Positions 31,220 through 40,600 of a DNA stretch of 64,000 nucleotides are shown here, piece by piece. The notes below the pieces were generated by a model that saw nothing but the letters and a program-made list of their open reading frames with translations, did not search any database and was not told the origin of the DNA. The first letter of the stretch is position 1, and each line of letters opens with the position of its first letter. Source of the stretch: Planctomyces sp. SH-PL62 (lineage in GTDB: Bacteria > Planctomycetota > Planctomycetia > Planctomycetales > Planctomycetaceae). The position numbers and the translations under genes are program-made. Location: contig CAMDEA010000021.1 of the NCBI GenBank assembly GCA_945893045.1, positions 1-64,000 on the forward strand, given 5' to 3'.

Positions 31220-33889
31220 ATGACGAACACCCTCGCCAGTCATCCGACTTCGGACATTGTCCCGTTCAGCCCGGAGGAACTGCGCGAGACGCTCGCCGGT
31301 TCACGCAACCCGGAAGAGACGCTCGCAAAACTGGTGTTTGCCATTCAGCAGCGACTGAAGACCGATGTCTGTTCGGTCTATTTGCTGGAGCAGAACCGCT
31401 CGCATTTGGTGCTGGCCGCGACGGTCGGCTTGCGAGGCGATTGCATCGGCCGAGTCCGCATGGCTTTGCACGAGGGACTTGCCGGCATGGTCGCCGAGCA
31501 ACTGCGGCCGATCGCGGTCGAGGACGCGATGCGGCATCCGCGCTTCAAGTACTTTGCCGAGGCAGGCGAAGACGAATATCACTCGTACCTCGGCGTGCCG
31601 ATTGTCGAGCGGGGGCTGCTGCAAGGGGTGCTCGTCGTGCAATCGGCCGAGGCTCGCAGCTTCACGCGCGAGGAGAGCGAACTGCTCGCCGCGACCGGCA
31701 AGCAACTGGCGAATCTCATCAGCGATTGCCGATCGCTCGACCAATTCATCGCGCCGGTGCAGAAGCGATTGTGGGCGCTCGCGAGCAATCTGCGTTGGTG
31801 CTGGGACGCCGACACGACGGAAATCTTCCGCGACCTCGATCCCGTCCGCTGGCACGATTCCGGGCACAATCCAATCACGCTGCTGTCCGAGTTCACCGTC
31901 GAAAACCTAGACCGGCTCGAAGACCGCGTGCGGCAACTCTCGCTGCAAAGCCGCATCGACCTCGCGTATCGCCGCTTGCAGGACTACCTCAATCCGAAGA
32001 CCAGTTGGGGCGACCGGCACGTCGGCATCCTGCGAGCGAAGCCGGTCGCGTACTTCTCGGCCGAGTTCGGAATCCACGAGTCGCTGCCGATTTATTCCGG
32101 CGGCTTGGGCGTGCTCTCCGGCGACCACATCAAAAGCGCGTCGGACTTGGACATCCCGCTGGTCGGCATCGGACTGTTCTACAACCAAGGCTACTTCCGG
32201 CAGTGGATCGACGCGCAAGGCTGGCAGCGCGAGGATTATCTCTATGTGAATCACAGCCGCTTGCCTCTGCGATTGGCGACGGCGAACGGTGCTCCGATCG
32301 TAGTGGAACTGCCGACACGTACCGGGATGATTTCCGCTCGCGTGTGGCAGTTGGCGGCGGGTCGCATCACGTTGTATCTGCTCGATTCGGACATCCCCGG
32401 CAACGCACCGGAGGATCGGCAACTGACCGCTCGGCTGTACGGCGGCGACACGCGCGTCCGCATTCGCCAAGAGTTGTTGCTGGGTGTCGGCGGCGTGAAG
32501 GCGCTCAAGCAACTCGGCATCGCGCCGAGTGTGCTGCACCTCAACGAAGGACACAGCGCGTTCGCCGCGCTCGAACTGATGCGTCAGAAGATGCACGATG
32601 AAGGAATCGACCTCTGGGAATCTCAACGCCGAGTCGCTCGGCAAATCTGCTTCACGACGCACACGCCGGTGCCGGCCGGTCACGACCGCTTCGAGTCGGG
32701 TCTCATCGAAGAACATCTCGGCCCGTTGCGCGAGCAGATGGGCATGGATCACGAACAACTCATGTCATTCGGCCGAGTCGATCGCCACAACAGCGGCGAA
32801 GCATTCTGCATGACGGTCCTCGCATTGAAGATGTCTCGCCGAGCGAACGCCGTCTCGTCACTACACGGCGAAGTCTCGCGCAGCATGTGGACCTGCCTGT
32901 GGCCCGGTCGCGGCGAAGAAGAGATCCCGATCGGCCACATCACCAACGGAGTTCACACGCCGACATGGCTCGCGCCGCAGATGCGCGACCTCTACAACCA
33001 TTGCCTCGGCACTGAATGGCAGCAGCGAGCGGGCACCCCCGAAGCGTGGGAGAAAGTGGACGACATCGCCGACAGCCAGCTTTGGGAAACGCACCTCGCC
33101 TGCAAGCAAAGTCTGTTCGACTTCGTCCGCCGCCGCGTTTCGTCGGAGGCCGAACACCGCGGCGAGGCTCCCGAAATCGTCTCGCAACTTCGCCGAGTGC
33201 TCAGCACCGACGCGCTGACCATCGGCTTCGCGCGCCGCTTCGCGACATACAAGCGGGCCGACTTAATGTTGCGCGACCTCGACCTGTTGGCAACGCTCGT
33301 GAATGACCCGCAGTTTCCGATCCAGTTTGTCTTCGCCGGCAAAGCGCATCCGCACGACCAACCGGGCAAACGCATCCTGCAAGAGATCTTCAGAATCTCG
33401 CGCCTGCCGGAGTTCTTCGGCAAAGTGGTCTTCATTGAGGACTATGACATCAACGTCGGCCGGCACCTCGTGCAGGGGGTCGATGTGTGGCTGAACAATC
33501 CGCGCAAGCCGCTCGAAGCGTCCGGCACCAGCGGCGAGAAGGTGGTGCTCAACGGCGTGCTGAATTGCTCGGTGCTCGACGGCTGGTGGGCCGAAGCCTA
33601 CGACGGCCGTAACGGTTTCGCGATCGGTCAGGGAGAAACGCACTCCGACACCGGCCGCCACGACGGCCAAGATGCCGAGTCGTTCTACGAAGTCCTGCAG
33701 CGCGAAGTGATCCCGCTGTTCTACGACCGGGACAAAGACGGCCTCCCGCGCGGCTGGATCGGACGTGTGAAGCGCGCGATCCGTGGACTCGGCTGGCGCT
33801 TCAGCGCGGATCGCATGGTCATGGACTACGTCCAGAAGTGCTACATCCCCGCCGCCGGCGGCCTGTCGAGCGACATGACTAGGCTGTGA
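31220..33889 (+). CDS. GAF domain-alpha-glucan phosphorylase fusion
   Basis: An 889-residue protein. Residues about 20-165 form a GAF sensor domain (VCSVYLLEQNRSHLVLAAT, HEGLAGMVAEQLRPIAV, SYLGVPIVERG), resembling the N-terminal GAF of PtsP. Residues from about 190 form a short-type alpha-glucan (glycogen/maltodextrin) phosphorylase: VAYFSAEFGIHESLPIYSGGLG, LHLNEGHSAF, FTTHTPVPAGHD and the pyridoxal-phosphate region EASGTSGEKVVLNG. The reaction releases glucose-1-phosphate from glucan. ATG 31220 is the chosen start. It is transcribed away from the ATP-grasp/alpha-E pair and toward the second ATP-grasp set. The GAF domain suggests ligand control, which is inference. Confidence 0.93.
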   Translation: MTNTLASHPTSDIVPFSPEELRETLAGSRNPEETLAKLVFAIQQRLKTDVCSVYLLEQNRSHLVLAATVGLRGDCIGRVRMALHEGLAGMVAEQLRPIAVEDAMRHPRFKYFAEAGEDEYHSYLGVPIVERGLLQGVLVVQSAEARSFTREESELLAATGKQLANLISDCRSLDQFIAPVQKRLWALASNLRWCWDADTTEIFRDLDPVRWHDSGHNPITLLSEFTVENLDRLEDRVRQLSLQSRIDLAYRRLQDYLNPKTSWGDRHVGILRAKPVAYFSAEFGIHESLPIYSGGLGVLSGDHIKSASDLDIPLVGIGLFYNQGYFRQWIDAQGWQREDYLYVNHSRLPLRLATANGAPIVVELPTRTGMISARVWQLAAGRITLYLLDSDIPGNAPEDRQLTARLYGGDTRVRIRQELLLGVGGVKALKQLGIAPSVLHLNEGHSAFAALELMRQKMHDEGIDLWESQRRVARQICFTTHTPVPAGHDRFESGLIEEHLGPLREQMGMDHEQLMSFGRVDRHNSGEAFCMTVLALKMSRRANAVSSLHGEVSRSMWTCLWPGRGEEEIPIGHITNGVHTPTWLAPQMRDLYNHCLGTEWQQRAGTPEAWEKVDDIADSQLWETHLACKQSLFDFVRRRVSSEAEHRGEAPEIVSQLRRVLSTDALTIGFARRFATYKRADLMLRDLDLLATLVNDPQFPIQFVFAGKAHPHDQPGKRILQEIFRISRLPEFFGKVVFIEDYDINVGRHLVQGVDVWLNNPRKPLEASGTSGEKVVLNGVLNCSVLDGWWAEAYDGRNGFAIGQGETHSDTGRHDGQDAESFYEVLQREVIPLFYDRDKDGLPRGWIGRVKRAIRGLGWRFSADRMVMDYVQKCYIPAAGGLSSDMTRL

Positions 33890-33957
33890 TTCATCGTTCT
33901 GCCCCCATCGTTCTGCCAATCGCATCTTGGCAGAACGATGGGGGCAGAACGATGAAT
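33889..33957. repeat. Inverted repeat between convergent genes (TTCATCGTTCTGCCCCCATCG)
   Basis: The 30-bp arms 33889-33918 and 33928-33957 are perfect inverse copies with a 9-bp loop. Each arm also holds a direct repeat of ATCGTTCTGCC. It fills the gap between the phosphorylase stop and the transglutaminase stop. Confidence 0.92.
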
Positions 33958-33959
33958 TG

Positions 33960-34832
33960 TTATGCCTCCACGACATCCACCGACACGAGCACCGAGTGTT
34001 GTTCGCCTCCCAGAATCACGCCCTTCAGCGGGCTGACGTCCTCGAAGTCGCGGCCCCAGCCGAGCACCAGATGTTTGTCGGACGGCTGTACATTGTTGGT
34101 GGGATCGACGTCCAACCAACCGGCGTCCGGGCAAAAGACTGAGACCCAGGCGTGCGTCGCGTCGGCTCCGATGAGTCGCGGCTTGCCAGGTTGCGGCATC
34201 GTGCGCAGATATCCGCTGACATATCGAGCGGCCAAACCCAGCGATCGCAGGCAAGCGATCTGCAAGTGTGAAAAATCTTGGCAGACGCCGCGCCGCTGTT
34301 TGAACACTTCACTGATCGGCGTCGAGATCGTGGTCGATTTCGGATCGTATTCAAACTCGCGATGAATTCGTTCGGTGAGTTCCAGCACCGCCTCAAACAG
34401 CGGCCGGCCCGGAGCGAATGAGACTCGCGCGTAATCGGCCAGCTCACCGCTGAACGGGACGTGCCGTGACGGGAACGCGAATTGATACGCCTCCAGGTTC
34501 GTGGCGTCGCGGCTGGTTCGCAGCCGATCGCGAACGGCTTCCCATGCGGGGGTCTTTGCGGGATCAACCGCCTCTCGCGGAGAGACTTCGACTTCGTGAC
34601 TGGCGGTGATGCTCAAGGTGCGATGCGGTTCTTGCACGGAGAAGAACGTGAGTTGATTTCCGAAGTAATCCGCACGAGACGACAAAATCGCCGGTTGCGG
34701 CTGAATCACCAGCATCGTCTGCCGACAGTGTTGCTCGGCAGTCTCGCGCGGCGTCAGATGAGCCAGGTTCTGGCACAACGTCACCGACGCGGAATACTCG
34801 TAAGTCGTGGTGTGAGTGATTTGGTAGAGCAT
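33960..34832 (-). CDS. Transglutaminase-like cysteine peptidase family protein
   Basis: A 290-residue protein of the COG1305 type. The N-terminal beta domain starts YQITHTTTYEYSASV. The catalytic triad is visible as Cys in QRRGVCQDFSHL, His in ATHAWVSVF and Asp in LDVDPTNN. Such proteins accompany alpha-E and ATP-grasp proteins and may cleave or transfer the peptide those make. The gene begins 20 bp after the ATP-grasp/alpha-E fusion gene and is the last of a three-gene minus-strand operon. Confidence 0.93.
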   Translation of the reverse strand: MLYQITHTTTYEYSASVTLCQNLAHLTPRETAEQHCRQTMLVIQPQPAILSSRADYFGNQLTFFSVQEPHRTLSITASHEVEVSPREAVDPAKTPAWEAVRDRLRTSRDATNLEAYQFAFPSRHVPFSGELADYARVSFAPGRPLFEAVLELTERIHREFEYDPKSTTISTPISEVFKQRRGVCQDFSHLQIACLRSLGLAARYVSGYLRTMPQPGKPRLIGADATHAWVSVFCPDAGWLDVDPTNNVQPSDKHLVLGWGRDFEDVSPLKGVILGGEQHSVLVSVDVVEA

Positions 34833-34851
34833 GATGGTGTGAACGTAGCCG

Positions 34852-37512
34852 TCATCCTTGATTCGTTCCCAAATGTCGCGAGGTTTGCAAATGACTGAGA
34901 TACGCCTGCGTCAGCGCGTCGGACAACGCCGGCAGGTTGGCGCTCAGGCGGTCGAGTAACTCTTGCAAGAGCGGTCGTTGACCGGACTCGTCAGGCTGAG
35001 CGAGTCGTTCGGCATCGGCTAGCCGCAGCTCCGTGAGCGACGAGAGCATCAGCCTCTGCTCGGGACTACGGCGAGTCTGCACGCTCGTGTCGCGCGGCAG
35101 GAAGTCAACGTCATCGGCAAGCGCCGCAAATTGAAAGACCAGTGAGCGCGGGTTCGTTTCGTCGGCCAGCAGCAAGTCCAAGACGGCGGCGGTCTGAACG
35201 CTCCCTTGATAGCGGCGGCGATAGGTCATCGAACTGTCGGCGACTTGCAGCACCGCTTCCAGCAGCGGGCCTTCGGGATTACTGACCGTGCTCAGCGTGC
35301 TGCGGAGCAATTTGATGGTGTGCCACGCCCGCTCCAACTTGCGGCCCATGTCGAGGAACCGCCAGCCGGCGCTGCGGGTCATGCTCTCGACCGCCAGTCC
35401 GCCGAACGCGGCCAGCGTGATGACCACTCGGTCGAGCAAATCCAGTTCGTCGCTGAGCGTGCGATGAATCGGGCCATCTCCGTCACCAGCACGACGCGCG
35501 AGCGAGTGGTCGGCATTCACCGTCGCAACCCCTCGCTCGCGCGTCGGGCTAGTCTGAGCGAACCGCTGGTCGCCGCGCAACGAGGACAGATCACCAAGCA
35601 CGCGCCACATGTCGTTCGAGATGCGATCGCGTACCGTCGCCGCAAGCTGCCACAGCATGTTGACCGTCGAGGCCAAGCTACCGGCTCGTTGGGTCTCGTG
35701 GATCACTGCCGACAATTCATCCTCGGGCGCGGGGAGATGCAACTCAGCTCCATCACCCACGAAGCCGGGGAAGCAGTCGCTCATGAACGTGACCGCTCGC
35801 AGCAGCGTCGGCATTTCCAGAGCTTCCGCGAGGCCCGTCGTTTCAGTCAGCCGCACGAGCACGCCGCGCAGCAGCCGAGTCAGTCCCTCGGCCCGTTCGA
35901 CGTAGCGACCGAGCCAATACAAGTTGTCGGCCACGCGGCTGGGGAGATCGCTGCCACCGCGAGTGATCTCCAGCGGCGAACCGCCGGGGCCGAGCAACGT
36001 CAACTGATGCACCGGCCCGTCGGACAACACCCAGGTGTCCTTGCTGCCGCCGCCGCGCTGCATCGAGACGACCATCGTGTCGGCCGAAGCGCTCACACGA
36101 GTCAAACCGCCCGGCATCATCGCAAACGAATCCTCGTGCGCGGCGAGGTACGTCCGCAGCACCAAGTGCCGGGGTTGAAGTTGATCCTCCACCAGAACCG
36201 GTGCTGTCGAAAGCCGCAACCGATGCTCGCCGACGTAGTCTTGCGGCCTCGCTCGAATCTTCGCCGCAAGTTCTTCACGCTGCTCACGAGTCAGTTCGTC
36301 GCCGAAGATCGGCTCCATGCGAATGCTGGCCAGCGCCGGCTTGATGACCATGTCACGCAAATGCGAGAGCACATGATCGAGCGAGCGCGGCTCGCCGCAC
36401 CACCACGTCGGCACCGACGACAACTTCAAGTCTTCACCGAGCAAGAACCGGCACAGACCCGGCAAGAACGCGAGCAGCGCGGGCGTTTCGAGCAATCCGG
36501 TGCCGAGCGCATTCGCGACCGCGACGTTCCCCGCATGAACCGCTTGCACGAGTCCTGGCACTCCGAGAAACGAATCGGGCCGCAGTTCGAGCGGATCACA
36601 AAAGTCATCGTCGAGACGCCGCAGAATCACATCCACTGGCTGCAACGCGCCGAGCACCTTCAAGTACACCCGATTGTCCCGCACCGTCAGGTCGCCACCT
36701 TCCACGAGCGTGTAGCCGAGATACCTCGCGAGATAAGCGTGCTCGAAGTACGTCTCGTTGTACGGGCCGGGCGTGAGCAACACGATGCGTGGATTGTCTC
36801 GATTGTGCGGCGCGATCGTTCGCAACGTGTCTTGCAGCGTGCGAAAGAACAACGCCAGCCGCTGCACGCGACAGTCGCGGAACGCATCCGGCAACACGCG
36901 CGAGAGCACCAGCCGATTCTCGAGCGCGTAACCGGCACCCGATGGAGACTGCGTGCGATCGCCGAGCACACAGAACGCGCCGTCCGCTGAGCGTCCGATA
37001 TTCGCCGCATACAAATGCAGTCGCCGATTCAGAGGCCAACGAATCCCATGACACGGCCGTAAGAACGCCGGATTCGGGAAGACCACTTCCGGCGGCAAGT
37101 ACCCTTCGGACAGACATCGCTGCGGGCCATAGAGATCTTGCCCCAACGCTTCCAGCAATCGAGCACGTTGGATCAGCCCCACTTCGAGTGACTTCGCATC
37201 CTCTGACGAAATCAACAGCGGAATCGGATCGAGCTGCCACGGCCGCTCCATGCCGCGCGGGTCGCCGTAGACGTTGTAGGTAACGCCGTTCTCGCGGATC
37301 AGATGCTGAGCCTCTTCCCAACGCCGCGTCAGTTCGGTGAGACCGAGCTGATCGAGCGAGTCGAGAAAGCCTTGCCAGTGCGAATGCACATCGCCGTGCG
37401 GATCGAAGACCTCGTCCGTCGCACCGAGCGCCGGGACATATCCCAACCAGCTCGCCGTCGGAGCACGACGCGAACTTTGAATTGCCGATGGATCCCAACT
37501 CGCCGTCGTCAC
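34852..37512 (-). CDS. Circularly permuted ATP-grasp/alpha-E fusion protein
   Basis: An 886-residue fusion. Residues about 20-510 are a permuted ATP-grasp ([59 protein letters not shown]). From about residue 530 an alpha-E domain follows (SRVADNLYWLGRYVERAEGLTR). At the place where the single-domain paralogue has [12 protein letters not shown] this one has VIKPALASIRMEPIFG, so the glycine loop differs. An inverted repeat adds an in-frame segment (TSPTRERGVATVN...) inside the alpha-E part. The start is GTG 37512 after GGAGAG, or TTG 37515. Confidence 0.9.
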   Translation of the reverse strand: MTTASWDPSAIQSSRRAPTASWLGYVPALGATDEVFDPHGDVHSHWQGFLDSLDQLGLTELTRRWEEAQHLIRENGVTYNVYGDPRGMERPWQLDPIPLLISSEDAKSLEVGLIQRARLLEALGQDLYGPQRCLSEGYLPPEVVFPNPAFLRPCHGIRWPLNRRLHLYAANIGRSADGAFCVLGDRTQSPSGAGYALENRLVLSRVLPDAFRDCRVQRLALFFRTLQDTLRTIAPHNRDNPRIVLLTPGPYNETYFEHAYLARYLGYTLVEGGDLTVRDNRVYLKVLGALQPVDVILRRLDDDFCDPLELRPDSFLGVPGLVQAVHAGNVAVANALGTGLLETPALLAFLPGLCRFLLGEDLKLSSVPTWWCGEPRSLDHVLSHLRDMVIKPALASIRMEPIFGDELTREQREELAAKIRARPQDYVGEHRLRLSTAPVLVEDQLQPRHLVLRTYLAAHEDSFAMMPGGLTRVSASADTMVVSMQRGGGSKDTWVLSDGPVHQLTLLGPGGSPLEITRGGSDLPSRVADNLYWLGRYVERAEGLTRLLRGVLVRLTETTGLAEALEMPTLLRAVTFMSDCFPGFVGDGAELHLPAPEDELSAVIHETQRAGSLASTVNMLWQLAATVRDRISNDMWRVLGDLSSLRGDQRFAQTSPTRERGVATVNADHSLARRAGDGDGPIHRTLSDELDLLDRVVITLAAFGGLAVESMTRSAGWRFLDMGRKLERAWHTIKLLRSTLSTVSNPEGPLLEAVLQVADSSMTYRRRYQGSVQTAAVLDLLLADETNPRSLVFQFAALADDVDFLPRDTSVQTRRSPEQRLMLSSLTELRLADAERLAQPDESGQRPLLQELLDRLSANLPALSDALTQAYLSHLQTSRHLGTNQG
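35485..35553. repeat. Inverted repeat inside the ATP-grasp/alpha-E fusion gene
   Basis: The 26-bp arms 35485-35510 and 35528-35553 are inverse copies with a few mismatches (right arm ends CTCGCGCGTCGGGCTAGT). It is in frame with the gene and encodes a Ser/Thr/Arg-rich insert. Confidence 0.88.
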
Positions 37513-37549
37513 CAAGAGTGCTCTCCGACAGGACGCTCATCCTTCTTGT

Positions 37550-37654
37550 CCGGCCGAATGCCGTCGGCCGATCGCCGAATGCCGTAATACCCTTTTTCCG
37601 GATTTCAAAAACGGTATCACGGCATTCGGCGATCGGCTTACGGCGTTCGGCCGA
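37550..37654. repeat. Inverted repeat, CGGCCGAATGCCGTCGGCCG family
   Basis: The arms, about 40 bp, at 37551-37591 and 37613-37653 are near-perfect inverse copies. The right arm contains the last codons and stop of the DUF2126 gene; the rest lies in the gap before the ATP-grasp/alpha-E gene. Confidence 0.9.
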
Positions 37655-40600
37655 AAGCCAGTCTAGGAGATTTTGGCGGAGACGGAACAGGCGATGTTGC
37701 GGCGAAGACCGAGTCGGCCAGCGACGGTGCGGCAACTTGCGGGATGGGTGGTTTGCGCAGGTCGAGCGTCAACGGAAACTCCGGATGAATCTCCAGCGGC
37801 GGGGCTTTCCAAGCGTTCGGAGTGTGGCCGAACGGGAAGAACCGCGAGTGCCGCCGCGTTTCGGCTTCGGCCCCGTTGATCGGGAACGTCTCATAACCTC
37901 GGCCCCCAGGATGCGAGACATGATATTGGCAACCACCGATCGAGCGGCCGTTCCACGAGTCGTACACATCGAAGATCAACGGCGTGTGAACCGGAATCGT
38001 CGGATGCAGACAGGACGGCGGTTGCCACGCTCGATAACGCACGCCAGCCACGAACTCACCGACCGTTCCCGTCGAACGGAGCGGCACGCGCTGACCGTTG
38101 CAGGTGACGATGTGCCGAGCGTCCGTCAGCCCGCGGACTTTGATCTCGATCCGCTCCAGCGACGAATCGACATACCGCGCCGTGCCGCCGGGACCGGATT
38201 CCTCGCCGAGCACATGCCACGGTTCGATCGCCTGCCGCAGGATCAACTCCACGCCGTGATGATTCACGCTGCCGAGCAACGGACAACGAAACTCGATGTG
38301 CGCGTCGAACCACGCTCGATCGAACGGATAGCCGGCGTCATCCAGCTCGTGCAGCAAGTCGGACAAATCTTGTTCGATGAAATGCGGCAGCAGAAACCGG
38401 TCGTGCAGCTCGGTTCCCCAGCGAGCCAGCTTGTGCTTGTACGGCGTCTCCCAGAAGCGAGCGATCAACGCTCGCAGCAGCAGTTGTTGAACAAGACTCA
38501 TCCGCGCGTGCGGCGGCATCTCGAATGCGCGCAATTCAACGAGACCGCGCCGGCCGTCGTCGCTGTCCGGCGTGTAGAGCTTGTCGATGCAGAACTCGGC
38601 CCGATGCGTGTTGCCGGTCACGTCCGTCAGCAGATGCCGGAAGACGCGATCGACCAACCACGGCGGAGTACCGCCGTCATCGGGTATCTGCTGGAACGCG
38701 ATCTCCATTTCGTAGAGGCTGTCATTGCGAGCCTCGTCAATGCGCGGAGCCTGACTGGTCGGCCCGACGAACATGGACGAAAATAAATACGACAACGACG
38801 GATGATTGTGCCAGCAGGCAATCAAGCTGCGGAGCAAATCCGGTCGCCGCAGGACCGGACTATCCGCAGGAGTCGGCCCGCCGATGACGATGTGATTGCC
38901 GCCTCCCGTGCCGCAGTGTCGGCCATCGAGCATGAATTTTTCCGTGCTCAACCGCGTCAGCCGAGCTTCCTCGTAAACCGTGTTCGTCAGGTCCACGAGT
39001 TCTTGCCAGTTGTGCGACGGCTGCGTATTGACTTCGATCACGCCGGGATCGGGAGTGATCTGAAAATGTTTCAGTCGATGATCCGACGGCGGCTTATACC
39101 CTTCGAGCAACACCGGCATCTTGAGTTCCGCCGCCGTCGCTTCGATGGCCGTGACCAGTTCGAGGTAGTCCTCCAACGCCTCGGCCGGCGGCATGAAGAC
39201 ATGTAGCCGTCCCTCTCGCGTTTCGACACAGAGTGCGGTGCGGACGAGTGCGGGTCGCACGGAGTCAGGCACTTCGGAATTCGGAATTGGCCGAAGCAGA
39301 CTCTGCACCCGAATCACGCTTTGTCCGGTCAATTCCGAATTCCGAAGTGCCTGACCCCTGATCGGTAACGGCTCTCGCGGCGCGAGCGTGCTGCGTTCGA
39401 CGATCTGGCTCCGATCTTCCGGAGCCTCCCACGGCAGCGAGTCGAGCGGCAGCCGATAACCCATCGACGAATCGCCAGGGATCAAAAACAGATGCTCGCG
39501 CCGCAGAAACCATTGGCCACTCTCCCAGCCGGCCTCACCGCGTCGCAGCGGTAGCGTGTAACCGACAACATGCTTCAAGCCTTGCTCAAAAATCTTCGAC
39601 AGCCGTAGTCGCTCTTGCGGATCTTCGAGCTTGTTCTGCAGCGGATCGACATTGACTGGCAATTGCCGCTCGCGCCAGAGGTGATACCAAGCGTCTTCGT
39701 AACCTGGCAGGCAGCACTCGGAATCGACTCCGAGCCGTTCGGCCAGTCGCGTGATGAACGCGCGAGCGGAGTCGGACGAAAATCCGTAATCGCGGTTCAT
39801 GTCGGCGAAGAGCGATTGGTCTTCCCACAGTGGCTCGCCATCGGGCCGCCAGTAGCAGCCGAACGCCCAACGCGGCAGTTGCTCGCCGGGATACCATTTG
39901 CCTTGTCCGTGAAACAGCAACGCACCCGGCGCGAATTTCTTTCGCAACCGCTGCAACAGCTCGCCCGCTTGCTTGCGTTTGGTGGGTCCGAGCGCGGTCA
40001 TGTTCCATTCGGGAGCGTCCCGTTCGTCGATCGACACGAATGTCGGTTCGCCACCCATCGTCAGTCGCACGTCGAGCGTTTCGAGTTCCTCGTCGATGCG
40101 TCGCCCCAAGGCGTTGATCGTCTCCCATTGCTCCTCTGTGTACGGCTTCGTCACGCGTGTGTGTTCGACGATGCGCGTGACCGACATCTCGAACGCGAAC
40201 TCTTCGTGAACCTTCTCGCCGTTGCTCTTCGAGGCGTCCGGCGTAAATGCAAACGAGCCGGTCACGGCTGCGGCCGATGTCGGATCGGCCGCACAGGCCA
40301 GCGGGATGTGCCCTTCGCTGGCCATCAGCCCGGAGGTTGGATCGAGTCCAATCCAACCGGCACCCGGTAGGTAGACCTCGGCCCAAGCATGCAGATCACA
40401 GAAATCGGCCGTCGGTCCCGACGGCCCATCCAGCGCAGGCACGTCGGAGACCAATTGAATCAAGTAGCCAGAGACAAACCTCGCCGCGAGTCCCAGTTGC
40501 CGCAGCACCTGCACCATCAGCCACGCCGAATCGCGACACGATCCGCAACCCAGCGTCAGCGTTTCTTCGGGAGTCTGCACGCCCGGTTCCAGGCGGATGA

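Noticed and set aside
35206-36990. A 594-codon plus-strand open frame over the ATP-grasp/alpha-E gene
   Set aside because: It is antisense to a gene with clear family motifs and is explained by GC-rich codon shadows.
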